Of a DNA stretch of 64,000 nucleotides, positions 29,505 through 37,204 are shown in pieces. Each line of letters starts with the position of its first letter. The stretch's first letter is position 1. The position numbers and the translations under genes were made by a program. The notes below the pieces were generated by a model. The model had not been told where the DNA came from, did not search any database, and saw only the letters and a list, made by a program, of their open reading frames with translations. The DNA lies in contig CAWBST010000021.1 of assembly GCA_963791495.1 (NCBI GenBank), forward strand, positions 434,001-498,000, given 5' to 3'. This DNA is from JAMXLO01 sp963791495. Its GTDB lineage: Bacteria > Pseudomonadota > Alphaproteobacteria > Acetobacterales > Acetobacteraceae.

Positions 29505-29521
29505 CGGAGAAGGAGCAAGCG

Positions 29522-29941
29522 ATGCGATGCTGGGCGATGGTGCTGATCCTGCTGCTGGCGGCCTGCTCGGACGACAGCATGACACGGAATTTCAGCCTCT
29601 CGCGGGATTCCGCGCCCGATACGATGGCGTCCACGCAGATGCCCCTTTCGATGCCGCCGGGCCTGGCGATGCGGCCGGCGCGCCCGGGCGCCATCGCGCC
29701 CAACCGTGGCGATGCGCAGCCGGTGGAGCAGGCGGCGGGCAGTGCTGGTCAGGACGCTCTGGTCCAGGCAGCGGGCCCGGCGTCATCGTCGGATATCCGA
29801 ACGGCGATCAACGAGAATTCCGGACTGGTGTATCCGGATCCGGGGTTCGTCGACCGGCTGATGAATTGGTCGGCCGCGCCTGGGTCCACGCCGGCTATCA
29901 TGCAGGCGCCCAAGGGCGGGTGGTTCAGCCGGATGTTCTGA
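29522..29941 (+). CDS. Small lipoprotein, DUF3035/BamF-like
   Basis: 139 aa with a lipoprotein signal (MRCWAMVLILLLAACSDD; lipobox LAAC, lipidated Cys15). The mature part contains QMPLSMPPGLAMRPARPG, which matches the conserved core of DUF3035 proteins (recalled pattern: P-L-x-x-P-P-x-x-x-L-R-P-P-x-P-G); members of this family include BamF, an alphaproteobacterial part of the outer-membrane beta-barrel assembly machine. The C terminus ends in GGWFSRMF. It overlaps the tail of the convergent gluQRS remnant by 17 bases. Confidence 0.75.
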   Translation: MRCWAMVLILLLAACSDDSMTRNFSLSRDSAPDTMASTQMPLSMPPGLAMRPARPGAIAPNRGDAQPVEQAAGSAGQDALVQAAGPASSSDIRTAINENSGLVYPDPGFVDRLMNWSAAPGSTPAIMQAPKGGWFSRMF

Positions 29942-30837
29942 GCGGCGTTGCCAGCGCGCGCACCTCCGCAGGCGAATGTCCGCGCGCACGAAGGTCGCGC
30001 AGGGTGACTGAACGATCGCGCTTTGCGAGCCGGCGGCCCGTGGCGTCGGTCAGGAGTTCGTGGTGCGCGTAGGCTGGGACAGGCCAGCCCATCAGCGATT
30101 GCAGGAGCCGGTGCAGATGGGTCGCGGGCTTCAGGTCGGCTCCACGCGGTGACGAGCGTCACGCCCTGCACCGCGTCGTCATGCGTGACGCAAAGGTGGT
30201 AGCTGGCGGGGGTATCCTTGCGGGCGAGCACCACGTCGCCGAATTGTTCGGGGTGGCATGGGATGGTGCCTTCGCCTGCTTCCTCGAAGGTCAGGGGGAC
30301 CGGGCATTTAGCCGCACCCTCACCCGGCTCGCGTCGCTCGCCGACCTCTCCCGCTTGCGGGAGAGGTGTGTTGCTGGCGAGCGCGCGCTGCATGTTGAGC
30401 CTTAGCGCGTAGCGCTCGCCTGCGGCGATGCGGGCTGAACGTTGGTCTTCGGACAGCGCACGGCAGGTGCCGGGGTAGAGGGGTGCGCCATCGGGCGTCT
30501 GCGGGGCGGTGGCGGATAGCTGTATGTCGGCACGGCTGCAGAAGCATGGGTAAAGGAGACCGCGTGCTCTCAGCGCATCGAGCACTGTGCGATATTCAGA
30601 CAGATGCTCCGACTGCACGCGGACCTCGCCGTCCCAATCGAGACCGAGCCACGCCAGATCCTCCAGGATGGCATCGGCGAACTGGGGGCGGCAGCGCGCG
30701 GGGTCGATGTCCTCGAGGCGCAGCAGGAACCGGCCGCCGGATTCGCGCGCCCGGCGCCAGGCGAACAGCGCACTGAACGCGTGGCCGAGGTGCAGGTAGC
30801 CGGTGGGGCTTGGCGCGAAGCGGGTGACGATCGACAT
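29925..30837 (-). pseudogene. gluQRS: Glutamyl-Q tRNA(Asp) synthetase, broken: in-frame repeat insertion plus frameshift
   Basis: GluQ-RS attaches glutamate to queuosine in tRNA(Asp). The ATG at 30837 opens with TRFAPSPTGYLHLGHAFSAL (HIGH-type motif), then FLLRLEDIDPARCRP and the zinc-site Cys residues in YPCFCSR and YPGTC. After RYALRLNMQRA a palindromic repeat adds about 18 codons in frame, then the gene resumes with FGDVVLARKDTPASYHL and DDAVQGVTLVT. The next motif, VTRGADL, is broken: the sequence needs one C removed near 30150 to continue as GADLKPATHLHRLLQSLMG to RRLAKRDRS (KMSKS-like) and the stop at 29925. The frameshift may be a sequence error; the insertion is not. Confidence 0.88.
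30317..30370. repeat. Palindromic repeat inserted in frame within gluQRS
   Basis: ACCTCTCCCGC (30344-30354) and GCGGGAGAGGT (30357-30367) pair perfectly around TT. The flank 30317-30343 (CCTCACCCGGCTCGCGTCGC...) completes a repeat type that I recognise from many alphaproteobacterial intergenic regions. Read on the minus strand it encodes TPLPQAGEVGERREPGEG, an insertion absent from other GluQ-RS proteins. It is related in core sequence to the arms of the 40731-40821 repeat. Confidence 0.8.
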
Positions 30838-30884
30838 GGGGACAGGCACAAGGTAGTCGCGCTGGCGGCAAAAGGGAGAGAGGC

Positions 30885-31538
30885 ATGGCGGAGCTCGATG
30901 GACCGCGTTGGGGACCGGCCTCGAAGGCAACGCCGAAGCAGCTTGTCGTGCTGTGCCATGGGCTGGGCGCCGACGGGCACGACCTGATCGACCTGGCCCC
31001 GACTTGGTCGCACGCGCTGCCGGATGCGCTGTTCGTCTCGGTCGATGCGCCATTTCCGCATGAGTCGGGCTTCGGCCGGCAGTGGTGGAGCGTGGAGGAT
31101 CGCACGCCCGCGGTCATGGAAGCGGGCGTGCGCCGCGCAGCCGGGTTCCTCGACGCGTTCATCGACGCGGAACTCGCGCGGCTGGGGCTGCCGGCGGAGG
31201 CGTACGCGCTGATGGGGTTCAGCCAGGGAGCGATGACGGTGCTGTTCACGGGTCTGCGGCGACCCACGGCGCCGCGGGCGATCCTGGCGTTCTCCGGCGC
31301 GCTGGTCGCACCGGAGAGCCTGACGGCCGAACTGGCCAATCGAGCGCCAGTGCTGCTGGTGCATGGCGAAGCCGACGACGTCGTGCCGGTGCACCGCTCA
31401 CGCGATGCCGAGGCCGCGCTGCGGGCGGCGAATGTGCCGGTGGAGGCGGCGTATGTGCCGCGGCTCGGCCATGGCATCGACGACACCGGACTGTCGATGG
31501 GCGCGCTTGCGCTGCAGCGGGCGTTCGCCGGCGGGTGA
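30885..31538 (+). CDS. Alpha/beta-hydrolase, carboxylesterase/phospholipase family
   Basis: 217 aa, the usual length of the abhydrolase_2 group, soluble and cytoplasmic. The oxyanion-loop region is VVLCHGLGADGHDLIDLA, the nucleophile motif is GFSQG (about residue 112), the Asp is in LLVHGEADDVVPV and the His in PRLGHGIDDTGL, giving a complete Ser-Asp-His triad. These enzymes hydrolyse short acyl esters or lysophospholipids. The gene reads divergently from gluQRS with 47 bases between starts. Confidence 0.93.
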   Translation: MAELDGPRWGPASKATPKQLVVLCHGLGADGHDLIDLAPTWSHALPDALFVSVDAPFPHESGFGRQWWSVEDRTPAVMEAGVRRAAGFLDAFIDAELARLGLPAEAYALMGFSQGAMTVLFTGLRRPTAPRAILAFSGALVAPESLTAELANRAPVLLVHGEADDVVPVHRSRDAEAALRAANVPVEAAYVPRLGHGIDDTGLSMGALALQRAFAGG

Positions 31539-31626
31539 GGCTCCCACGAACGTGGCCGAGGCGTCTCGGCATCGTCTCAAAGTATCGATTCGCGAGACGT
31601 TCGGCCATCGGATGAGAGAGTCCTAA

Positions 31627-31690
31627 CATGGCCGGCCTCGTGCCGGCCGCGACAGACATCGACGTGGATGGCCGGGCCGAGCCCGGCCGT
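31627..31690. repeat. Double hairpin repeat (GGCCGG type)
   Basis: Two adjacent hairpins: GGCCGGC/GCCGGCC (31630-31636 and 31642-31648) and GGCCGGGC/GCCCGGCC (31670-31677 and 31681-31688). Each is preceded by AT at its left arm. They lie in the 249-base gap between two convergent genes, and nothing else is seen there. Confidence 0.65.
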
Positions 31691-31787
31691 GACGAGGGAG
31701 GAGCAAGCGGGCGATCGTGCGGCACACCGTTGTCTGCGTGAATTCGCGTGCGTCTGGCAATATTTGCGTTTTGAACGTTTCCTTTTG

Positions 31788-32549
31788 TCAGGCCACTGCG
31801 GCGGCTACCCGTTGGGGTGGAGCCTCGGTCTGCGGCGCATCCAACGCCAGCAGCGCCGGCGTTCGGCCAGTGACCAGGGCGTGGATGATGTCGTCCTCCG
31901 GCGGTGGGAAGGTGGCGTCGGACGGCATGCCGGTGTGGCGGCGGATCGCCACCGCGCGATTGGGATAGAGCGCGGCGTAGAACTCGGCCTCCTTGATCGG
32001 ATCCCGCGCCGGCTCCGCATCGCCGGCCGCCGGTTCCGGCTCGGACGGAGGTGGGGGCGGCGGAGCGGGCTCGAACGCTGCCCGGCCGCCATGCAGCGCA
32101 TCCGCCATGAGGCCCTGCGCGCAGTGTTCGGTCCAGGCCGCCCGATCGGCGGCGGCGGGATCGGAGTCGCGCTTGGACCGCGCTGCCTGCATTCGCTGCA
32201 GCGCCCGCAGCGCGCTGTCCGACTGGCGCCACATGGTGGCGGCCTGGGCGTTGCATTTCAGCACCTGCGTCACGTCCGTGGGATACAGTTCAGCGAGGCG
32301 CAGGCACTCGTGGGCCCGGGCATCGGCGGCGACGAACCGGGCGGCGAGCCTCGCCTCGGCGGCAGTGACGGGCAGCAGGGAGGCCACCTGAGCGATGGCG
32401 TCGCGGTCGCGGCGGGCGATCGCTTCGGGGTCGTCGCCGGGAGGCGGTGGCGGCAGCGAGGTGTGCAGGGTGTGGATCAGCATCCAGTAGGCGTCCCTGG
32501 GGAGCTGAAGGGCGAGATCAGGCCGGGTTGCTGCGGATGGCGTTTCCAT
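31788..32549 (-). CDS. Hypothetical protein with proline-rich linker
   Basis: 253 aa, not recognised by function; it resembles hypothetical proteins I recall from Acetobacteraceae. The N-terminal part (about 1-120) is helical, with PDLALQLPRDAYWMLIHTLHTSL and a Cys in QVLKCNAQAATMWRQSDSALRALQRMQ. A Pro/Glu-rich linker (PAPPPPPPSEPEP) follows around residues 165-180, then a short C-terminal domain (EAEFYAALYPNRAVAIRRH and PPEDDIIHALVTGRTPALLAL). The C-terminal domain may be a docking or DNA-contact segment. There is no signal peptide and no operon partner. Confidence 0.72.
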   Translation of the reverse strand: METPSAATRPDLALQLPRDAYWMLIHTLHTSLPPPPPGDDPEAIARRDRDAIAQVASLLPVTAAEARLAARFVAADARAHECLRLAELYPTDVTQVLKCNAQAATMWRQSDSALRALQRMQAARSKRDSDPAAADRAAWTEHCAQGLMADALHGGRAAFEPAPPPPPPSEPEPAAGDAEPARDPIKEAEFYAALYPNRAVAIRRHTGMPSDATFPPPEDDIIHALVTGRTPALLALDAPQTEAPPQRVAAAVA

Positions 32550-32711
32550 CAGCGGAACTTAGGTTAGTTATGTCAACCTTCAAGGTTAGACTTGTTGGCC
32601 AGGAGCGACTGCGGCCGGCATAGCCCCTCGTCTGCCGGACCGGGCGCTATGTTGCGGTGCTGAGCCTGCAACCCTAATTGAGACATCCTATGGGATATGT
32701 GACGATGGGGG

Positions 32712-33140
32712 ATGCTGAGGCTTACCGTCGACACCAACGTTATGGCCTCGGCCTTCCGTAGCCGTTCCGGAGCGAGCTTCGCCCTGATCGGACTGGCCAG
32801 GAGACAGAGAGTTCGAATGCTGGCGACGACGCCATTGTTTCTGGAGTACGAAGCGGTACTCAAGCGGCCTGAACAACTGGCGGCTTCAGGCCTATCGCCG
32901 GCAGACGTGGACACGGCCTTGGACGCCCTCGCGGCTCTGATCGAACCGGTCGAAGCGCATTTGAGTTGGCGCCCCCAGTTGGGCGATCCTGACGATGAGA
33001 TGGTCCTAGAGGCGGCAATCAACGGCCACGCCGACGCATTGGTGACATACAATGAGGCAGATTTTCGGGCGGCTGCGTCTCGTTTTGGACTGCGTCTCGC
33101 GCGTCCGGTGGCGATTCTCCGTGAGGCAATAGAACCATGA
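32712..33140 (+). CDS. PIN-domain ribonuclease toxin (COG1569 family)
   Basis: 142 aa. The PIN fold is shown by the first Asp in LTVDTNVMASAF (Asp7), Glu in LFLEYEAVLKRP, and the acidic pair in LGDPDDEMVLEAAINGHADALVTYNEADF, the standard arrangement of metal-binding acidic residues. Members of this family are the RNase toxins of type II toxin-antitoxin systems. The start overlaps nothing upstream, but the downstream gene overlaps its stop by four bases, giving toxin-first order. It stands beside the prophage remnant. Confidence 0.9.
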   Translation: MLRLTVDTNVMASAFRSRSGASFALIGLARRQRVRMLATTPLFLEYEAVLKRPEQLAASGLSPADVDTALDALAALIEPVEAHLSWRPQLGDPDDEMVLEAAINGHADALVTYNEADFRAAASRFGLRLARPVAILREAIEP

Positions 33141-33418
33141 GCAAGGCAACCTATCCGCTCAAGCTACCCGCCTCGATCAAGGCGGCGGCGGCGCGTCTGG
33201 CCAAAGAGGATGGTGTATCGCTCAACCAATGGATTTCGGCCGCAGTCGCGCAAAAGATTGGCGTCGTGGAAACCGCGGCAGTCTTCTTTCGGCAGCGGGC
33301 CGAGCGTGCGAAACCGGATGACCTGGAACGGATCATGCAGAAGGTGCCGGACGCACCGGTCGAGCCGGAGGACATGATCTCGCCCGATCTGGCGAAGCGT
33401 CTCTCGCGTCTGAAGTGA
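33137..33418 (+). CDS. Antitoxin of the PIN toxin (HicB/RHH-like)
   Basis: 93 aa. ATG lies within the ATGA that overlaps the toxin stop. The N terminus, TYPLKLPASIKAAAARLAKEDGVSLNQWISAAVAQKIG, reads as a ribbon-helix-helix DNA-binding domain of the Arc/HicB type (quoted in parts), and the Pro/Glu-rich C terminus (APVEPEDMISPDLAKRLSRLK) would be the toxin-binding tail. It is expected to repress its own operon and block the PIN nuclease. The toxin-first order is less usual, although COG1569 systems often show it (recalled). Confidence 0.85.
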   Translation: MSKATYPLKLPASIKAAAARLAKEDGVSLNQWISAAVAQKIGVVETAAVFFRQRAERAKPDDLERIMQKVPDAPVEPEDMISPDLAKRLSRLK

Positions 33419-33596
33419 GACGATCTACCGCCCGGTGAGTGCGGGCGAACTCATTTCGGAAGGCGTCGGTCATTCGACCTTGTAGCTCGCTTCGCTGCCG
33501 GCCTTGCCGACGCCATACCGGTTCGTGCCGGCCCTGCCTTTGTGGCGGGCCGCGACGCTTGCGCAATCGCTGAACCACCGTGCGCCGGAGGCTTGT

Positions 33597-33615
33597 CACC
33601 GGACTTGACCCGGTG
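33597..33615. repeat. Palindrome (CACCGG..CCGGTG) inside the phage-P remnant, copy 1
   Basis: CACCGG (33597-33602) and CCGGTG (33610-33615) around ACTTGAC, in the context GTCACCGGACTTGACCCGGTGGATCACC. The same motif with the same flanks recurs at 34081-34101. Confidence 0.6.
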
Positions 33616-34080
33616 GATCACCACCGACGCCCATTGCACGTTACCGCCTGGTCCCTGCAACAGCGCATCGTGCGCACGGTCGCTGCCCGCCCTGGTCAGC
33701 ACGAGACGGCCTTGTTCGTCGTCTGTGGCGAGGACCGGTCGCAGCCGGCATAGCCGCTCGAGGAAGGCGAAGCCGGTTTCGTGCCGCTCAATCGTGGCAT
33801 CGGGAAACGGCTCGCCGACATCGGTTCGCACAACGACGTCGATCTTGAACAAGCCGGCGATCGCGCGGGGCGATCGCGTTCAGCTTGTAGCCGGCGAACC
33901 GCCCGCCCGCGATGTCGGGCGTGCAATCGACGATGCCCTCTGTCTTGCTGCGGCCGGTGACGTGCACCGCATGGCGATCCGCCTCAACGTCGGACAGATA
34001 GTTGTCGATGTAGCCGGTCAGGACCGGATCGCTGCCGATGGCCGTCGTGCATTTCTGAAACGGCCCCAGCGGGAAGCCTG

Positions 34081-34101
34081 TCACCGGGCTTGACCCGGTG
34101 A
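34081..34101. repeat. Palindrome (TCACCGGG..CCCGGTGA) inside the phage-P remnant, copy 2
   Basis: TCACCGGG (34081-34088) and CCCGGTGA (34094-34101) pair perfectly around CTTGA. It lies in the middle of the phage-P reading frame, adding SSPVTGF-like codons between ERFLASVPITG and PLGPFQKC. This repeat type is common in alphaproteobacterial genomes (recalled). Confidence 0.65.
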
Positions 34102-34343
34102 TCGGCACCGATGCCAGGAACCGTTCGGACACCGCGATGTTGAAGTCCGTCGCCATGCGGTCGATCTCGCGTCTCCTCCCAGCGTTCATACCGCCGGCCG
34201 TTGACGGTCAGCGTAAACGTCCATCTGCATTCATCATTCGACGCTTGGCCAAGTGCTGACATTCGAATTAGGCACAAGTTCGAACTAAGCTAGCAAATAT
34301 ATGCACGAACCTATAGGCCCTGCCTAGGTCAATGCGAGCTTGA

Positions 34344-35468
34344 TCAGCGCGGTGTGAGGGCAGCCACAAGATTGGCAGACCGAGCAATTACAGCGCTCGG
34401 CAGGGCTGCATCGGCGAGCCCGAGGAGGCCACCGGCTAGCACGGCTGCGGACAGCTTTGTAAACACCTGCGCAGTTGTGAATGGGCTCACATCGTTACCG
34501 CCCCGGTTAGGGCCAAATGAAAACACGATCACCTGCTTGTAAAATAACAGCAGCCCAAGGAATCCAAACCCGAGCACCAGCACTACCCGGATCCAAGAGC
34601 TTGTCGTCGTCGCAAACAAACTCGTAAGAACTTCAGGGCTGTCCGGCTGCAACCGAAACGCCGCGATAAGCCAGGCGCCCATGGCAAGGGAAAGCAAGGC
34701 TGCGTCCATGAGGCTGAGGGTCTCACCAGGTACCACGAACGCCGCGCTCGCTGTGACTGCACGTGTTGCTACAAAGTAGATAGCCGTGAGGGCGACTAGC
34801 CCTATACAGCTGACGATATAGGCCCATCCCAATTCCCGCAGATAGGCGCCGCGCGCGCCCACACCATTTTCCTGAATAGCGTCAGCAACGGCACCTTGAA
34901 TTGCGATCCGAGCCAGCTCGATCTCGGGGATCTCCTGTTCCAGCGCAAGGGCTGCTGCCCAAGACAGCCGTTGTATTGAGGTCTGAAGACGAGGTGTGCG
35001 TTCCGCCACATTCTTGACGCCCCGCTGGTAGAGCGCGCGCACCAATCGCTCCTGTTGGGATAGCTCATTCATGAACTTACGCTGTTCTTCGGTCGGTACG
35101 GGCGAGCCTGGACGCCGCTCAATCTTGATCTCTGGACCATCCAGATAGACCCGGAATGATCCGGCAGTAGTTGTGCCAGTGGGGGTCTGAAAGTCTGGGA
35201 AGAGCGTCGAAAAGCGTTGCCGCGCTGACGTGATATCGCTACCGATACCTTGCGTCAGCCCCAAATGAGCAATTTGCCGTAGCTCCTCCGAAAAGGCTCT
35301 GGGATCCGTGATCTGCGTTGGATTGGCTCGAACCCAAGAGATCTGTTCACGGATAGCGTTAGCAAGACCCAACTCATCGGCAGTGGCTGCCGGTACTCCA
35401 GCCGCGATATTCGGGGAAAGGTCGAACGTGCCGTCTTGCTGGTCTGCAATCGTATACGGCGCGGACAC
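34344..35468 (-). CDS. Unrecognised membrane protein with soluble N-terminal domain
   Basis: 374 aa, function unknown. Residues 1-220 are soluble and rich in charged helices (IREQISWVRANPTQITDPRA; QRKFMNELSQQERLVRALYQ; AALALEQEIPEIELARIAIQ). Four membrane helices follow: YIVSCIGLVALTAIYFVATR, LSLMDAALLSLAMGAWLIAA, VVLVLGFGFLGLLLFYKQVI and LSAAVLAGGLLGLADAALP, with a short loop FGPNRGGNDVSPFTT. Base composition is below the neighbours: I counted 32 G+C of 60 in both 34561-34620 and 34861-34920. It follows a 102-aa gene by 16 bases in the same direction. Both lie between the two Mu-like remnants, which suggests imported cargo. Not matched to any family I know. Confidence 0.8.
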   Translation of the reverse strand: MSAPYTIADQQDGTFDLSPNIAAGVPAATADELGLANAIREQISWVRANPTQITDPRAFSEELRQIAHLGLTQGIGSDITSARQRFSTLFPDFQTPTGTTTAGSFRVYLDGPEIKIERRPGSPVPTEEQRKFMNELSQQERLVRALYQRGVKNVAERTPRLQTSIQRLSWAAALALEQEIPEIELARIAIQGAVADAIQENGVGARGAYLRELGWAYIVSCIGLVALTAIYFVATRAVTASAAFVVPGETLSLMDAALLSLAMGAWLIAAFRLQPDSPEVLTSLFATTTSSWIRVVLVLGFGFLGLLLFYKQVIVFSFGPNRGGNDVSPFTTAQVFTKLSAAVLAGGLLGLADAALPSAVIARSANLVAALTPR

Positions 35469-35484
35469 GAGATGATTGGCTCCC

Positions 35485-35793
35485 CTATCTCTTAACCCGT
35501 CTGTGCCCGCAGCCCTTAACAGGGCAGTCCTCTAGCGTTCCACCGCCACCCCCTGATACGGATACGCTGAACGCGCCGCTACCAGCGAAACTCCTACCCA
35601 CGTAGAAGGCCAAAACGTGTGGGACAGGAGCGGCTTGCTCCGGAAGTTCCCTCCAATCCTCGCGCTGAACGCGACTTGCGAGAACCGCCAGCTCCGAGCG
35701 CAGGCCATCCATGGCAGGATCGAGGGGCTCCGACTGTAGCACGTCGACAAGGACCTTGAGGTTTGGTGGCAAATTTTCTGTAGCAATTGGCAT
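35485..35793 (-). CDS. Unrecognised small protein, partner of the membrane protein
   Basis: 102 aa from the ATG at 35793, chosen for the GGAGGACCAGG site just before it; an upstream in-frame start at 35859 lacks one. The first 60 residues look like an amphipathic helical domain (NLKVLVDVLQSEPLDPAMDG, LRSELAVLASRVQREDWREL). The end is unusual: a beta-prone SFAGSGAFSVSVSGGGGG stretch followed by CPVKGCGHRRVKR, a Cys-x4-Cys pair plus His that could bind metal, and a basic tail. It leads the two-gene unit, 16 bases before the membrane protein gene. Confidence 0.68.
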   Translation of the reverse strand: MPIATENLPPNLKVLVDVLQSEPLDPAMDGLRSELAVLASRVQREDWRELPEQAAPVPHVLAFYVGRSFAGSGAFSVSVSGGGGGTLEDCPVKGCGHRRVKR

Positions 35794-36118
35794 TCCTGGT
35801 CCTCCAGACTTCTCATGGACCATCAACCACGATCGGCAGGGCCCTCCGATGGTAGCCATCGACCCACGATGATGGAAGCGCCCCTAACCGGAATGCTCAC
35901 ACTGAGGGCCCTATGTGGGTGATTGGCGTAAGCACTTTGAGTTGAAGAAGGCGCTGAAGCTGTGAACCAGCTCACACATCGGTAAGGGCCCAACAAAAGC
36001 TTGACGTGTGGGCGGAGGATACCACGAGACGACGCGCGCGGCCGAATGACATCAGGTCATGCCGCGAGCGCCCGCCCTGACAACGGCATGAACAGCGGAT
36101 GCGGCTCGTTGAGCGCGA
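35794..36118. other. Non-coding gap upstream of the two-gene cassette
   Basis: No supported gene. It should hold the promoter of the cassette on the minus strand; I could not place boxes with confidence. The stretch from about 36060 towards 36118 may be further decayed prophage sequence, since the N-like remnant ends at 36119. Confidence 0.45.
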
Positions 36119-36517
36119 TCAGCTCGCTTGCCTATGTCGTATCCTGATACAACCGATATGCCAGCGCCAGTGCCGCCGGAGGCCTCGGCCGCGCATAGGT
36201 GATGAGGAGTTGGCAGTCCGCCCCTGGTCCTTGGCCTCCGATATCTCGAAGTCGATGCACCGCACGCGCAACGGGCCGGGATAGGGATGCACCAGCGCTC
36301 CCACCTGGTCGGAATCCTCGCGGGCGGAGATCAACGCATCGCGGATACCTTCCCATAGCGCGCTGATGACGTGGCCGCGTAGCCGATGCTGCCGGATGCG
36401 GCGGGCCAGGTCCTCGGTGAACCGTGTCGGGAAGCTGGTGCTGCTCTGAAACGAGCCCTCGCGCAACTGCATGACGAACCCGTGAATCCGGTGCCGGTTC
36501 GGCTTGCGGCTCGCTTC
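36119..36517 (-). pseudogene. Mu-like phage DNA circularisation protein N-terminal remnant (gene N-like)
   Basis: The minus-strand frame reads AEREASRKPNRHRIHGFVMQ, then TSFPTRFTEDLARRIRQHRL, GHVISALWEGIRDALISARE and GALVHPYPGPLRVRCIDFEI. This matches the N-terminal pattern of DNA_circ_N proteins (recalled: REASFRG, HEFP-R-TP--EDLGR-AR, the EGYV..D....RDAL stretch, GPGTLVHP-LG). Only about 130 residues remain; the long helical remainder of a complete protein (over 350 aa) is absent. In Mu-like phages gene N directly precedes gene P, and here the P remnant follows in the same direction beyond the inserted cassette. Confidence 0.72.
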
Positions 36518-36622
36518 GCGCTCTGCGATAAACGCAATGGTTTTCGGCGGCGCACAATATCTGGTAGGTAGAACGACGCATTGCCTCCCAGTGCTAGCGC
36601 TCCGGACGCAGAGGAGCGGCGT

Positions 36623-37183
36623 TTGCCTGACGGTGGCCAATTCTTTCCTGCGCTGGTGCTGAACGCGGATTTCCGGCCGCTGTCATATTTCCCGCTGTCG
36701 CTCTGGTCCTGGCAGGACGCGGTGAAGGCGGTGTTCCTCGATCGGGTGTCCGTCTTGTCAGAGTACGAGACCGAGGTCCGCTCGCCGTCGTGGACAATGA
36801 AGCTGCCGAGTGTGATCGCGCTGAAGGACTACATCCCGTCGGCGCGGCGACCGGCGTTCACGCGCTTCAACGTGTTCCTTCGCGACGCTTTTGTTTGCCA
36901 GTACTGCAGCGACCGCCGCCCGGCGCACGACCTGACGTTCGACCACGTGGTGCCGCGCAGCCGCGGTGGGCGCACGACGTGGGAAAACGTCGTGACCGCA
37001 TGCGGTGACTGCAATCTGCGCAAGGGCTCTCGTCTGCCCCGCGAGTGCGCGATGTTCCCGCGCAGCCATCCGCGCCAGCCGACGACGTGGGAGTTGCAGG
37101 ACAACGGACGAGGTTTCCCGCCCAACTACCTGCATCAGAGTTGGCGCGACTTTCTCTACTGGGACAGCGAACTGGAGAGCTGA
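36623..37183 (+). CDS. HNH endonuclease family protein
   Basis: 186 aa from the TTG at 36623, which has GAGGAG at 36611-36616; an in-frame TTG at 36581 would add 14 residues. The core is a zinc-stabilised HNH: CQYCSDRRPAHDLTFDHVVP, SRGGRTTWENVVTACGDCN and KGSRLPRE, with the two Cys pairs and the His-Asn active site. The N terminus ALVLNADFRPLSYFPLSLWS belongs to a widespread chromosomal HNH subgroup in alphaproteobacteria rather than to a homing or restriction nuclease. Role unknown, perhaps DNA repair. Confidence 0.9.
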   Translation: MPDGGQFFPALVLNADFRPLSYFPLSLWSWQDAVKAVFLDRVSVLSEYETEVRSPSWTMKLPSVIALKDYIPSARRPAFTRFNVFLRDAFVCQYCSDRRPAHDLTFDHVVPRSRGGRTTWENVVTACGDCNLRKGSRLPRECAMFPRSHPRQPTTWELQDNGRGFPPNYLHQSWRDFLYWDSELES

Positions 37184-37204
37184 GGCGGTTCCCTCGGGGG
37201 GGAC

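Larger units (their letters stand above)
33471..34220 (-). pseudogene. Mu-like phage baseplate protein P (gp44-like) remnant
   Basis: Spread over three frames on the minus strand. In order: TFTLTVNGRRYERWEETR (frame 1), DFNIAVSERF (frame 2), PFQKCTTAIGSDPVLTGYID, YLSDVEADRHAVHVTGRSK and TEGIVDCTPDIAG (frame 2), then, after a shift near 33860, FKIDVVVRTDVGEPFPDATI and FAFLERLCRLRPVLATDDEQ followed by LVLTRAGSDRAHDAL. This is the typical order of Mu gp44 (gene P) proteins: TGYID-like strand, SGRD-like motif, LVDC, then the FERL and LVLTRAG segments. The frame changes and two inserted palindromes show it is dead. Confidence 0.8.

Noticed and set aside
33451..33852. An intact small gene of unknown function
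   Set aside because: The frame contains Mu gp44-type C-terminal segments continued from another frame, so it is a remnant rather than a separate gene.
36581..37183. HNH gene as a phage or restriction nuclease
   Set aside because: Its N-terminal sequence fits a chromosomal alphaproteobacterial subgroup and no methylase or phage terminase lies nearby.
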